Source: Paenibacillaceae bacterium UBA6304
GTDB taxonomy: Bacteria; Bacillota; Bacilli; Paenibacillales; Paenibacillaceae
NCBI GenBank assembly: GCA_002439285.1
Contig: DJTQ01000255.1
Span: 1 to 5,748, forward strand
Direction of reading: 5' to 3'
DNA: 5,748 nucleotides
A program made the position numbers and the translations under genes. The notes below the pieces were generated by a model. That model made no database searches. It had not been told where the DNA came from and saw only the letters and a list, made by a program, of their open reading frames with translations. The number at the start of each line of letters is the position of its first letter. Position 1 is the first letter of the stretch. This document shows, piece by piece, positions 1 through 5,590 of this stretch.

Positions 1-69
1 CAAGATTGTGACATCTTCGAACTTTTTATGAGATTCGGGATGTCAGGAATAGCGGCTCGGAGGCAGAGG
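1..69 (+). other. Left window edge upstream of hepS, no complete gene
   Basis: No complete gene fits here. The hepS reading frame stays open to the left edge, but its residues before position 70 show no family similarity that I recognise. Another + frame is open from base 2 and stops with TGA at 29-31; it could be the tail of an upstream gene, but its nine residues are too few to identify. In Bacillales the neighbour upstream of hepS is often mtrB (the TRAP protein), and I cannot confirm that here. No promoter is evident in this short stretch, so the operon promoter probably lies outside the window. Confidence 0.35.
59..63 (+). promoter_or_regulatory. Ribosome binding site that decides the hepS start
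   Basis: GGAGG at 59-63 lies 6 nt before the ATG at 70. This is a near-ideal Shine-Dalgarno spacing. The more upstream in-frame ATGs at 28 and 40 have no comparable purine-rich site, so this site favours the start at 70. Confidence 0.8.
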
Positions 70-939
70 ATGAGACCTGATCGCATAACAGAAATGGCAC
101 AAAAGTATGTCGAATACGACATGATTTCAACTCACACGGAGCTACCGGAATTCCCGGTTCCCCGTGTTCGTTTGCTTTATACGTTTTTAATGGATGGCGG
201 GCATGAAACTTCCCGCTCGGCTGAAACTTGCGCGCTTGCCGCGTTTCTTGTGCAACTCGGCCTAGATACCCATGACAAGATCGATGTTGAAGACAGCCGG
301 AAAGAGGAGCAGGAAATGCGATCTCGGCAGTTGAAGGTATTGGCGGGGGACTATTTCAGTAGCGTGTTCTATGAACTGCTGGCACAGAAGGCGGAAATCG
401 GCATGGTTTCGAAAATGAGTGCAGCGATTTGCGAAGTGAACCGACTCAAGGTTAGGCTCTATACCGGGTTGAGAAAAATGCTGCTCCCGGCGGAGGAGTA
501 TTTGAAGGAATGCGTGCAGCTCAAGACGGCATTGTTCCACTCCTTTACCGAACAGTTGGACAAGTCGGTGCAAAATATTTGGAGATTACTGCTCGCAGAA
601 ATTAGCCGTTGTGAAGTCATGCTCGATGAGATGAGACATTACTCCCTTTCACCGGAGGAACGTAGAGGCTTTGCGTTCTTGCATATTTGGGAGACGGGAA
701 CTGCAGAGGACAAGGAAATCATTTCCTACCGGAAGATTGAAGAACGGGAATGGAATCTGTTGCTTACGAAATACAAAATCAGGGAGCAACTTGCGATGAA
801 GCTCCGCCAGTCGGTGGAGAGGGTTCAAAGCCTGGTGCCGGAGTGCAAGGGAGACAAGATCCGTTCCGAGATTGCCGGTATTCTGGAACCGATGCTTGCC
901 GTTTTGTCCTCACAGTGTCGTGTAATACAGGAAGGGTAA
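70..939 (+). CDS. hepS: Heptaprenyl diphosphate synthase component I (HepS/GerCA family)
   Basis: This is the small, non-catalytic component of the two-subunit heptaprenyl diphosphate synthase. With HepT it makes the C35 tail of menaquinone from farnesyl diphosphate and isopentenyl diphosphate. The product from this start is 289 aa, somewhat longer than I recall for the B. subtilis protein. The best family signature is RQLKVLAGDYFSS at about residues 86-98, followed by a mostly helical region rich in charged residues. As expected for component I, there is no DDxxD metal-binding motif, so it should be inactive without HepT. The ATG at 70 was chosen over the ATG at 28 because GGAGG sits 6 nt before it, and the 14 extra residues of the longer form look unconserved. 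menG follows after a 15-nt gap, and hepT lies five genes downstream. Identity rests on the family signature plus neighbourhood. This is a fast-evolving family, so sequence similarity alone is modest. Confidence 0.9.
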   Translation: MRPDRITEMAQKYVEYDMISTHTELPEFPVPRVRLLYTFLMDGGHETSRSAETCALAAFLVQLGLDTHDKIDVEDSRKEEQEMRSRQLKVLAGDYFSSVFYELLAQKAEIGMVSKMSAAICEVNRLKVRLYTGLRKMLLPAEEYLKECVQLKTALFHSFTEQLDKSVQNIWRLLLAEISRCEVMLDEMRHYSLSPEERRGFAFLHIWETGTAEDKEIISYRKIEEREWNLLLTKYKIREQLAMKLRQSVERVQSLVPECKGDKIRSEIAGILEPMLAVLSSQCRVIQEG

Positions 940-954
940 GGTGAAGGTTACATC

Positions 955-1680
955 ATGAGTAGTCCGTCCTCCAAACCGAAGGAGCAGTTTGTGCATTCCG
1001 TGTTCGAGAGCATTGCTCCCAAATACGATATCATGAACGATATTTTGAGTTTTAGACGCCACAAGGCTTGGCGTAAATTTACGATGAAGAAGATGAACAT
1101 GTCACCGGGGGACACGGCGATTGATCTCTGCTGCGGAACTTGCGACTGGACGATCAGTATGGCTCAAAGTAGCGGTGGCGCTATTACGGGTCTGGATTTC
1201 AGCGAAGGAATGCTGGAGATCGGACGCCGCAAAATTGCCGAACGCGGTTTGGACCGCTCGGTGAACCTGATTCAGGGAAATGCGATGTCTCTGCCCTTTG
1301 AAGACAATACGTTCGACTATGCAACAATCGGTTTCGGACTCAGAAACGTGCCGGATCTGCATCAAGTGCTGAATGAAATGAAACGGGTCGTAAAGCCCGG
1401 AGGCATGGTGGTTTGCCTGGAATTGTCCAAACCGACCTGGCAGCCGTTTAAAGGACTTTATTATTTTTATTTTAAACATTTATTGCCGATGCTTGGGAAA
1501 CTTATCGCCAAGCGTTATGAGCAGTATAAATGGCTTCCCGATTCACTGATGCAGTTCCCTGGCCGGTTGGAGCTTGAACAAATTTTTCGTGAGACCGGGC
1601 TTGCCCAAGTTGAAGCGTATCCTTTAACGGGCGGAATCGCTGCATTACATATCGGAATGAAGGAGACGCAAAATGTTTAG
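955..1680 (+). CDS. menG: Demethylmenaquinone C-methyltransferase (MenG/UbiE family)
   Basis: This is a SAM-dependent class I methyltransferase that adds the C-2 methyl group to demethylmenaquinone, the last step of menaquinone synthesis. At 241 aa it has the usual family length. The first UbiE signature, YDIMNDILS with H36 and W39, spans residues 24-39. SAM motif I is DLCCGTCDW at 57-65, the acidic end of strand 2 is at GLDFS (79-83), and the second signature runs from RVVKPGG (144-150) to LELSKP (155-160). Position 63 in motif I is Cys where many members have Gly or Ala. The ATG at 955 is preceded by AAGGTGAAGG (938-947), leaving 7 nt before the start. It lies 15 nt after hepS and its last codons overlap the start of the prenyltransferase gene. 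A ubiquinone role is unlikely in a Gram-positive context like this. The same enzyme step serves both the classical and the futalosine menaquinone routes. Confidence 0.95.
   Translation: MSSPSSKPKEQFVHSVFESIAPKYDIMNDILSFRRHKAWRKFTMKKMNMSPGDTAIDLCCGTCDWTISMAQSSGGAITGLDFSEGMLEIGRRKIAERGLDRSVNLIQGNAMSLPFEDNTFDYATIGFGLRNVPDLHQVLNEMKRVVKPGGMVVCLELSKPTWQPFKGLYYFYFKHLLPMLGKLIAKRYEQYKWLPDSLMQFPGRLELEQIFRETGLAQVEAYPLTGGIAALHIGMKETQNV
1660..1665 (+). promoter_or_regulatory. Ribosome binding site for the UbiA-family gene, inside menG
   Basis: AAGGAG lies within the last codons of menG and 7 nt before the ATG at 1673. It fixes the start of the prenyltransferase gene and shows that the 8-nt overlap with menG is real rather than a miscalled start. 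Confidence 0.8.
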
Positions 1681-2545
1681 GAAAGCAGCCGTTTTTTTAC
1701 AGATGATCAAATTCGAGCATACGGTATTCGCATTGCCTTTTGCCTTTATGGGGGCGCTGCTCGGATCCGTAGCTATTAACCATGTGCTCCCGTCTTGGGC
1801 CCAAATCGGCTGGGTGTTGATGGCGATGTTTGGAGCCCGCAGCGCGGCGATGGGCCTGAACCGGTTGATCGATCGGGTAAGCGACGGTAAGAATCCCCGT
1901 ACAGCCGGACGTGCTATTCCTGCCGGATTGTTGAAGATCGGCGAAGTCGTCCTCTTTATACTTGTATCTTTTGCGCTGCTGTTTTGGGCGGCTGCCGAGC
2001 TCAATCCCTTGGCAATGAAGCTGCTCCCGATCGCGGTGGTCATGCTTGTAGTTTATTCTTATACGAAACGATTTACTTGGCTGTGTCATGTCGTACTGGG
2101 CCTGACGATCGCGCTAGCGCCGTTAGGCGGATGGGCAGCCGTGACAGGTAAAGTGGACGCAACGGCCTGGGTGTTGTACTTGACGATCGCTTTATGGGTA
2201 GCTGGCTTTGACGTAATCTATTCCTGTCAGGACGTCGAGTTCGACACCAAAGAAGGGTTGAATTCCATCCCTGTCCGGTTCGGTGTTGCGAACTCGCTCC
2301 GCATCGCCCAAGTATTCCATATCATTTCCGCTATCGGTTATATCGGGCTTTTGCTTATGGCGGATCTCGGCTGGTGGTATATCGCCGGCATGGTGATCGC
2401 CTGCCTGATCTTGTTTTATGAACATTATATCGTCTCGCCCAGCGATCTCAGCCGGCTGCAGACGGCATTCTTTACCATGAATGGCGTGCTCAGCATTGTC
2501 GTATTTTCATTCACGCTGATTGATTTGGTGGTGCGGCTCTCCTGA
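1673..2545 (+). CDS. mqnP: UbiA-family prenyltransferase, probable menaquinone prenyltransferase (MqnP-like)
   Basis: This is an integral membrane aromatic prenyltransferase of the UbiA superfamily, 290 aa, with about eight to nine hydrophobic segments (roughly 17-37, 44-62, 90-110, 113-130, 138-157, 163-181, 213-231, 233-252, 267-288). Both Asp-rich metal/diphosphate motifs are intact: NRLIDRVSD at 63-71 (N63, D67, D71), followed by NPRT and GRAIPAG, and the second motif D180, Y183, D187, D191. By sequence it resembles proteins annotated as 4-hydroxybenzoate polyprenyltransferase. The neighbouring mqnA and ubiX instead suggest that it prenylates the futalosine-pathway naphthoate head group (1,4-dihydroxy-6-naphthoate), using the C35 tail from HepS/HepT. 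That substrate is inferred from context. The first ATG is supported by AAGGAG at 1660-1665. The gene overlaps menG by 8 nt and ubiX by 1 nt (TGATG), so translation is probably coupled on both sides. Confidence 0.9.
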   Translation: MFRKAAVFLQMIKFEHTVFALPFAFMGALLGSVAINHVLPSWAQIGWVLMAMFGARSAAMGLNRLIDRVSDGKNPRTAGRAIPAGLLKIGEVVLFILVSFALLFWAAAELNPLAMKLLPIAVVMLVVYSYTKRFTWLCHVVLGLTIALAPLGGWAAVTGKVDATAWVLYLTIALWVAGFDVIYSCQDVEFDTKEGLNSIPVRFGVANSLRIAQVFHIISAIGYIGLLLMADLGWWYIAGMVIACLILFYEHYIVSPSDLSRLQTAFFTMNGVLSIVVFSFTLIDLVVRLS

Positions 2546-3168
2546 TGAACGTAACCAAAAACAAGGCGATGGTGGTAGGAATCACGGGTGCGAGCGGAGC
2601 CATATATGGCGTCAAGCTGATCGAAACGCTGCTTGGCCTTGGGATTACGGTGCACCTGGTAATTTCGAATGCCGGATGGCGGGTGATTAAGGAAGAGCTG
2701 GGATGGATAACGACGGACCGGGATGCCGTTTTGCGTGATCATTTTAGCGGATTTCCGGGCAGGTATATTTATCATCCCGTTGGAGATATCGGCGCATCCA
2801 TCGCCAGCGGTTCTTTTTTGGTGGAGGCGATGGTGATCATGCCTTGCTCTATGGGAACACTCTCCTCCATAGCCAACGGTTCATCGGATAACCTGATGAC
2901 CCGGGCGGCGGATGTGATGCTGAAGGAAGCCCGGCCGCTTGTGCTGGTTCCCCGCGAAACGCCGCTTCATGCAATTCACTTGGAAAACATGACTAAACTG
3001 GCTAGGCTTGGAGTCCGTATGATCCCGGCCATGCCTGCTTTTTATTTTGGCCCGCAAAGTATTGATGATTTGGTTGCATTCTTAGTGGGTAAAGTACTGG
3101 ACAACTTAAAAATCGAACACGCTCTCTTTACTAGATGGGGGGATCACAGTGAACAACCGGGAGAATGA
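2545..3168 (+). CDS. ubiX: Flavin prenyltransferase (UbiX family)
   Basis: This is a soluble Rossmann-like flavoprotein that joins a dimethylallyl group to reduced FMN to make prenylated FMN, the cofactor of UbiD-type decarboxylases. At 207 aa it has a typical length. The FMN-binding GITGASGAIYG is at residues 12-22. Further family blocks follow in order: ASGSF, MPCSMGTLSSIANG, LMTRAADV, LVLVPRETPLH, LENM and PAMPAFYFGPQSIDDL, then a C-terminal LF.RW. All the usual conserved blocks are visible, so the enzyme should be active. The ATG overlaps the stop of the preceding gene (TGATG). No good Shine-Dalgarno sits in front of it, so it probably depends on coupled translation. In this operon the likely role is to activate a UbiD-like decarboxylase acting on the prenylated naphthoate, and no ubiD is in the window. 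A phenolic-acid decarboxylase (PadB/BsdB) helper role is possible but fits the neighbours less well. Confidence 0.93.
   Translation: MNVTKNKAMVVGITGASGAIYGVKLIETLLGLGITVHLVISNAGWRVIKEELGWITTDRDAVLRDHFSGFPGRYIYHPVGDIGASIASGSFLVEAMVIMPCSMGTLSSIANGSSDNLMTRAADVMLKEARPLVLVPRETPLHAIHLENMTKLARLGVRMIPAMPAFYFGPQSIDDLVAFLVGKVLDNLKIEHALFTRWGDHSEQPGE
3137..3142 (+). promoter_or_regulatory. G-rich ribosome binding site for mqnA, supports a GTG start
   Basis: A run of six G residues lies within the end of ubiX, 6 nt before the GTG at 3149. It is a less canonical Shine-Dalgarno than the others here, but no in-frame ATG lies nearby and the conserved MqnA N-terminus begins about ten residues after this GTG. 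Confidence 0.6.
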
Positions 3169-4015
3169 CGACATCCTCATCGGACAAATAAAGTACACTA
3201 ACGTATGGCCTGTTTTTCATCATTTTAAGACAACCGATTTGCCGCAACCGGCGAGCCTGGTGACGGAGGTGCCGTCAGCGCTTAACCGAAAAATGCTGAA
3301 GGGGGAATTGGATTTATCGCCCGTTTCTTCTTTCGCTTTCGGTTACGGCGCCGATGATTTCGTGCTTCTGCCCGACTTATCGGTCAGCTCCGACGGCCCG
3401 GTGAACTCGATCCTGCTATTCTCGCGCAAACCTCCCGAGGAAATTAAAAACGGGAACATTGCACTCACGAACACTTCGGCTACGTCGGTGAATCTGCTTA
3501 AAATTATCATGGAAAAAGCATATGGAGGCAAACCGACTTACTGGGACAGCGAGCCGGTGCTTGAAACGATGATGGAACAAAGCGATGCCGCGCTGTTGAT
3601 CGGCGACCATGCTATTCAAGCTTCCTGGAGAGACCATGGTTATATCGTCACTGATTTGGGGGAAGTCTGGAAACAATGGACCGGTTACGGAATGACCTTT
3701 GCCGTTTGGGCGGTTCAGCGTTCGTTTGCCGAAACCCATCCCCGTTTTCTCTCCAAGGTTAGCGAAACATTTACGGAGAGCAAACGTCGCAGTTTGGCGG
3801 ATTTGAACCCGCTGGTGGACAAGGCATGCCGCGAGATCGGCGGAACAACGGATTATTGGCATCATTATTTTAAGAACTTATGTTATGATTTTAGTGAACG
3901 CCGGCAGAACGGACTGGCTCTGTATTTTTCGTACGCTCATGAAATGGGGCTTCTGCCGAAAGAAGTAGTGATGAACATTTGGAGTGACAATACGTTGACA
4001 CGGGTGAAAGAATGA
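3149..4015 (+). CDS. mqnA: Chorismate dehydratase (MqnA), first step of futalosine menaquinone pathway
   Basis: This enzyme dehydrates chorismate to 3-[(1-carboxyvinyl)oxy]benzoate, the entry step of the futalosine route. The product is 288 aa with the two-lobed periplasmic-binding-protein-like fold of the MqnA/MqnD family, but with no signal peptide, as expected for a cytosolic enzyme. Family blocks in order are IGQIKYTNVWPV (11-22), VPSALNR...GELDLSPVSS (41-61), LTNTSATSVNLL (106-117), ALLIGDHAI (148-156), DLGEVWKQWTG (169-179) with FAVWA (184-188), and GLALYF (255-260). The Y-x-N-x-x-P element near the N-terminus and the VPS..LN..L..GELD block point to MqnA rather than MqnD. The start is a GTG preceded by a G-rich site; it overlaps ubiX by 20 nt. 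The end overlaps hepT by 4 nt (ATGA). Confidence in the family is high. The MqnA over MqnD choice is from motifs read by eye. Confidence 0.92.
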   Translation: MNNRENDDILIGQIKYTNVWPVFHHFKTTDLPQPASLVTEVPSALNRKMLKGELDLSPVSSFAFGYGADDFVLLPDLSVSSDGPVNSILLFSRKPPEEIKNGNIALTNTSATSVNLLKIIMEKAYGGKPTYWDSEPVLETMMEQSDAALLIGDHAIQASWRDHGYIVTDLGEVWKQWTGYGMTFAVWAVQRSFAETHPRFLSKVSETFTESKRRSLADLNPLVDKACREIGGTTDYWHHYFKNLCYDFSERRQNGLALYFSYAHEMGLLPKEVVMNIWSDNTLTRVKE

Positions 4016-4986
4016 AATTAATGGATATTTTCGGCACGCTGAAAAGGGATATGGACTTTATAGAACGGCAGCTGTACCGGAGCATCGAAGGCGATGATGA
4101 GCTGCTGAGCGAGACGTCTCTGCATCTTCTTAAAGCGGGGGGAAAGCGGTTGCGTCCCATTTTTGTGCTGCTTGGCGGAAAATTCGGCAATTATGATCTG
4201 GATAAACTGCAGCATGTAGCGGTTCCACTGGAGCTCATCCATTCGGCTTCGCTCGTTCACGATGATGTGATCGACGATGCAGGCACACGGCGGGGCAAGC
4301 CAACGGTCAAAGCAAAGTGGGATAACAAAATCGCTATGTACACCGGCGATTATATTTATGCCAAAGCACTAATGCTGGCGACCCAACTGGAAAACCCCCA
4401 GCTTCATCGGATACTGGCGAAGGCGATGGTACAGATGTCGGTGGGTGAGATGGAGCAGATCCGTGATTTCTTTAATACGGAGCAATCAGTTCGCCACTAC
4501 CTGCTGCGGATTCGGCGCAAGACGGCGCTGCTGATCGCCATCAGCTGCCAGCTCGGTGCCCTGGCTTCGGATGCTCCGGCCAAGGTGCATTCCCTGCTTT
4601 ATCGCTATGGTTATAATGTGGGGATGGCCTTCCAAATTCGCGACGATTTACTCGATTTGTGCGGTACGGAGAAAAGTATCGGCAAGCCACCCGGCAGTGA
4701 TATGCGTCAGGGCAATATTACGTTGCCTGTCATTTATGCACTGCAGGAGGAGAGTATTAAAGCGCCGTTAATGCAAGAAATCACGATGATCCGGGAGCAA
4801 GGGCCCGATGCCGATGCCTCGAAGGCGATCGGAATGATCTTGTCGAGCGGGGGGATCTCGCGGGCCGAACAACTCGCCGACCGTTTTATCGGCAAGGCGA
4901 TGGATGCGCTGAACGAGCTGCCGGAGAGCAAAACGAGAACCCATCTGAAAGAAATTGCACTTTTCGTAAACAAACGCTCCTATTGA
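4012..4986 (+). CDS. hepT: Heptaprenyl diphosphate synthase component II (HepT), catalytic trans-prenyltransferase
   Basis: This is the catalytic subunit that extends farnesyl diphosphate with isopentenyl diphosphate units to the C35 tail, in complex with HepS. At 324 aa it has the normal length for the all-helical isoprenyl synthase fold. The substrate-binding GGKRLRP is at 43-49, the first Asp-rich motif DDVID at 84-88, KTALLI at 170-175, the second Asp-rich motif DDLLD at 211-215, and GKPPGSDMRQGNITLP follows at 224-239. The residues four and five places before the first DDxxD are small (S80, A79), consistent with a medium- to long-chain product rather than farnesyl or geranylgeranyl diphosphate. 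The exact chain length (C35) is inferred from its pairing with HepS and from the Bacillales family. The ATG at 4012 overlaps the mqnA stop by 4 nt; a second in-frame ATG at 4021 is possible. Its own ribosome site is weak (GTGAAAG), so coupling to mqnA is likely. Confidence 0.95.
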   Translation: MKLMDIFGTLKRDMDFIERQLYRSIEGDDELLSETSLHLLKAGGKRLRPIFVLLGGKFGNYDLDKLQHVAVPLELIHSASLVHDDVIDDAGTRRGKPTVKAKWDNKIAMYTGDYIYAKALMLATQLENPQLHRILAKAMVQMSVGEMEQIRDFFNTEQSVRHYLLRIRRKTALLIAISCQLGALASDAPAKVHSLLYRYGYNVGMAFQIRDDLLDLCGTEKSIGKPPGSDMRQGNITLPVIYALQEESIKAPLMQEITMIREQGPDADASKAIGMILSSGGISRAEQLADRFIGKAMDALNELPESKTRTHLKEIALFVNKRSY

Positions 4987-4997
4987 TAGAGGAATAG

Positions 4998-5034
4998 AGT
5001 CTCTAAATGATGCTTATCAGACTGCGTTTTTTTT
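4998..5034 (+). terminator. Weak terminator-like hairpin with T-tract after hepT
   Basis: AGTCT (4998-5002) can pair with AGACT (5019-5023), and GAT (5009-5011) with ATC (5016-5018) around a GCTT loop, leaving a 6-nt bulge on the 5' side. A run of eight T residues follows at 5027-5034 after a GCG spacer. The stem is short, AT-rich and interrupted, and the T-tract also lies in the spacer of the putative ndk promoter. It is at best a partial terminator, and read-through from hepT into ndk is plausible. Confidence 0.25.
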
Positions 5035-5042
5035 GGTAGAAT
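5014..5042 (+). promoter_or_regulatory. Putative SigA-type promoter for ndk with extended -10
   Basis: A -35-like TTATCA (5014-5019, four of six consensus bases) is separated by 17 nt from a -10-like TAGAAT (5037-5042, five of six). A TG dinucleotide one base before the -10 (5034-5035) makes it an extended -10. Transcription would start near 5049, giving a leader of roughly 53 nt before the ndk ATG. A second, poorer possibility is TTGATA (5047-5052) with TATTAC (5071-5076) at 18-nt spacing. Confidence 0.45.
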
Positions 5043-5091
5043 ACGGTTGATACAGCCTTTTCATATCATCTATTACAATGTTGTCGAAATC

Positions 5092-5098
5092 GGAGGAG
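5092..5098 (+). promoter_or_regulatory. Strong ribosome binding site for ndk
   Basis: GGAGGAG lies just before the ATG at 5103, with 6 nt between the GGAGG core and the start. It is one of the two best Shine-Dalgarno matches in the window, consistent with high, independent translation of ndk. Confidence 0.85.
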
Positions 5099-5102
5099 AA
5101 CC

Positions 5103-5546
5103 ATGGAACGTACTTTTTTGATGGTCAAACCGGACGGAGTTCAGCGCGGAATCATCGGCAGAATTATTAGCCGTTTCGAAGACAAAGGATTCAAACTTGT
5201 AGCCGGGAAACTTGTGCAGGTTACGCAGGATCAGGCCAAGAGACATTATGCGGAGCACGAAGGCAAACCTTTTTTTGATAGTTTGGTCAGCTTCATTACT
5301 TCCGGACCCGTTTTTGCCATGGTCTGGGAAGGGGACGACATCGTCACTCTATCCCGACTCGTTATCGGCAAGACCAAAGTGACCGAGGCATTGCCCGGCA
5401 CGATTCGCGGTGACTTTGCTGCCCACACGCCATTTAATCTGATCCACGGTTCCGATGGTCCGGAGAGTGCGGAACGGGAAATTGCCAATTTCTTCGAAGA
5501 CCGTGAGCTAGTCGGATATGCGAAGAGCATTGCCCCATGGATATGA
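5103..5546 (+). CDS. ndk: Nucleoside diphosphate kinase
   Basis: This enzyme transfers the gamma phosphate from ATP to other nucleoside diphosphates through a phosphohistidine, balancing NTP and dNTP pools in the cytosol. At 147 aa it has the usual bacterial length. The phosphorylated histidine is H115 in NLIHGSD (112-118). Other active-site positions expected in the family are present: K9 in MVKPDG, Y49, R85, T91, R102 in IRGDF, and N112. The residue before N112 is Phe, where many family members have Arg or Lys; this is outside the catalytic set. The start is fixed by GGAGGAG at 5092-5098. The gene is separated from hepT by a 116-nt gap with its own probable promoter, and is followed directly by cheR, the usual Bacillales order. 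It has no direct role in menaquinone synthesis, so its place here reflects conserved synteny. Confidence 0.97.
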   Translation: MERTFLMVKPDGVQRGIIGRIISRFEDKGFKLVAGKLVQVTQDQAKRHYAEHEGKPFFDSLVSFITSGPVFAMVWEGDDIVTLSRLVIGKTKVTEALPGTIRGDFAAHTPFNLIHGSDGPESAEREIANFFEDRELVGYAKSIAPWI

Positions 5547-5590
5547 TCAAATTACAGGGCGAATCTTTCCGGAGCAATGGAAATGAGGCT

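Noticed and set aside
50..74. GAG triplets at 60-62, 66-68 and 72-74 with regular spacing over the hepS ribosome site, recalling a TRAP (MtrB) binding site, because mtrB often lies upstream of hepS in Bacillales.
   Set aside because: Only three regular repeats (plus an irregular TAG at 50-52) are present, whereas TRAP targets usually have about nine to eleven. Purine-rich ribosome sites create such triplets by chance.
1455..1490. AT-rich patch within menG resembling a promoter or UP element.
   Set aside because: It encodes a conserved aromatic-rich segment of the UbiE family (around FYFKHLLP), which explains the base composition, and no paired -35/-10 lies at a sensible distance from a gene start.
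1645..2089. Two overlapping - strand frames of about 130 codons inside the UbiA-family gene.
   Set aside because: Both are antisense to a membrane protein gene with intact motifs. Their translations are low-complexity or basic with no family resemblance.
3416..3865. 149-codon open frame on the - strand inside mqnA.
   Set aside because: It lies wholly opposite a well-supported mqnA, has no recognisable domain, and is typical of a shadow frame in GC-balanced coding DNA.
4987..5005. Small inverted repeat TAGAG...CTCTA just after hepT, possible terminator or operator.
   Set aside because: Only five AT-rich base pairs and no T-tract directly after it; the more distal hairpin before the T-run is the better, though still weak, candidate.
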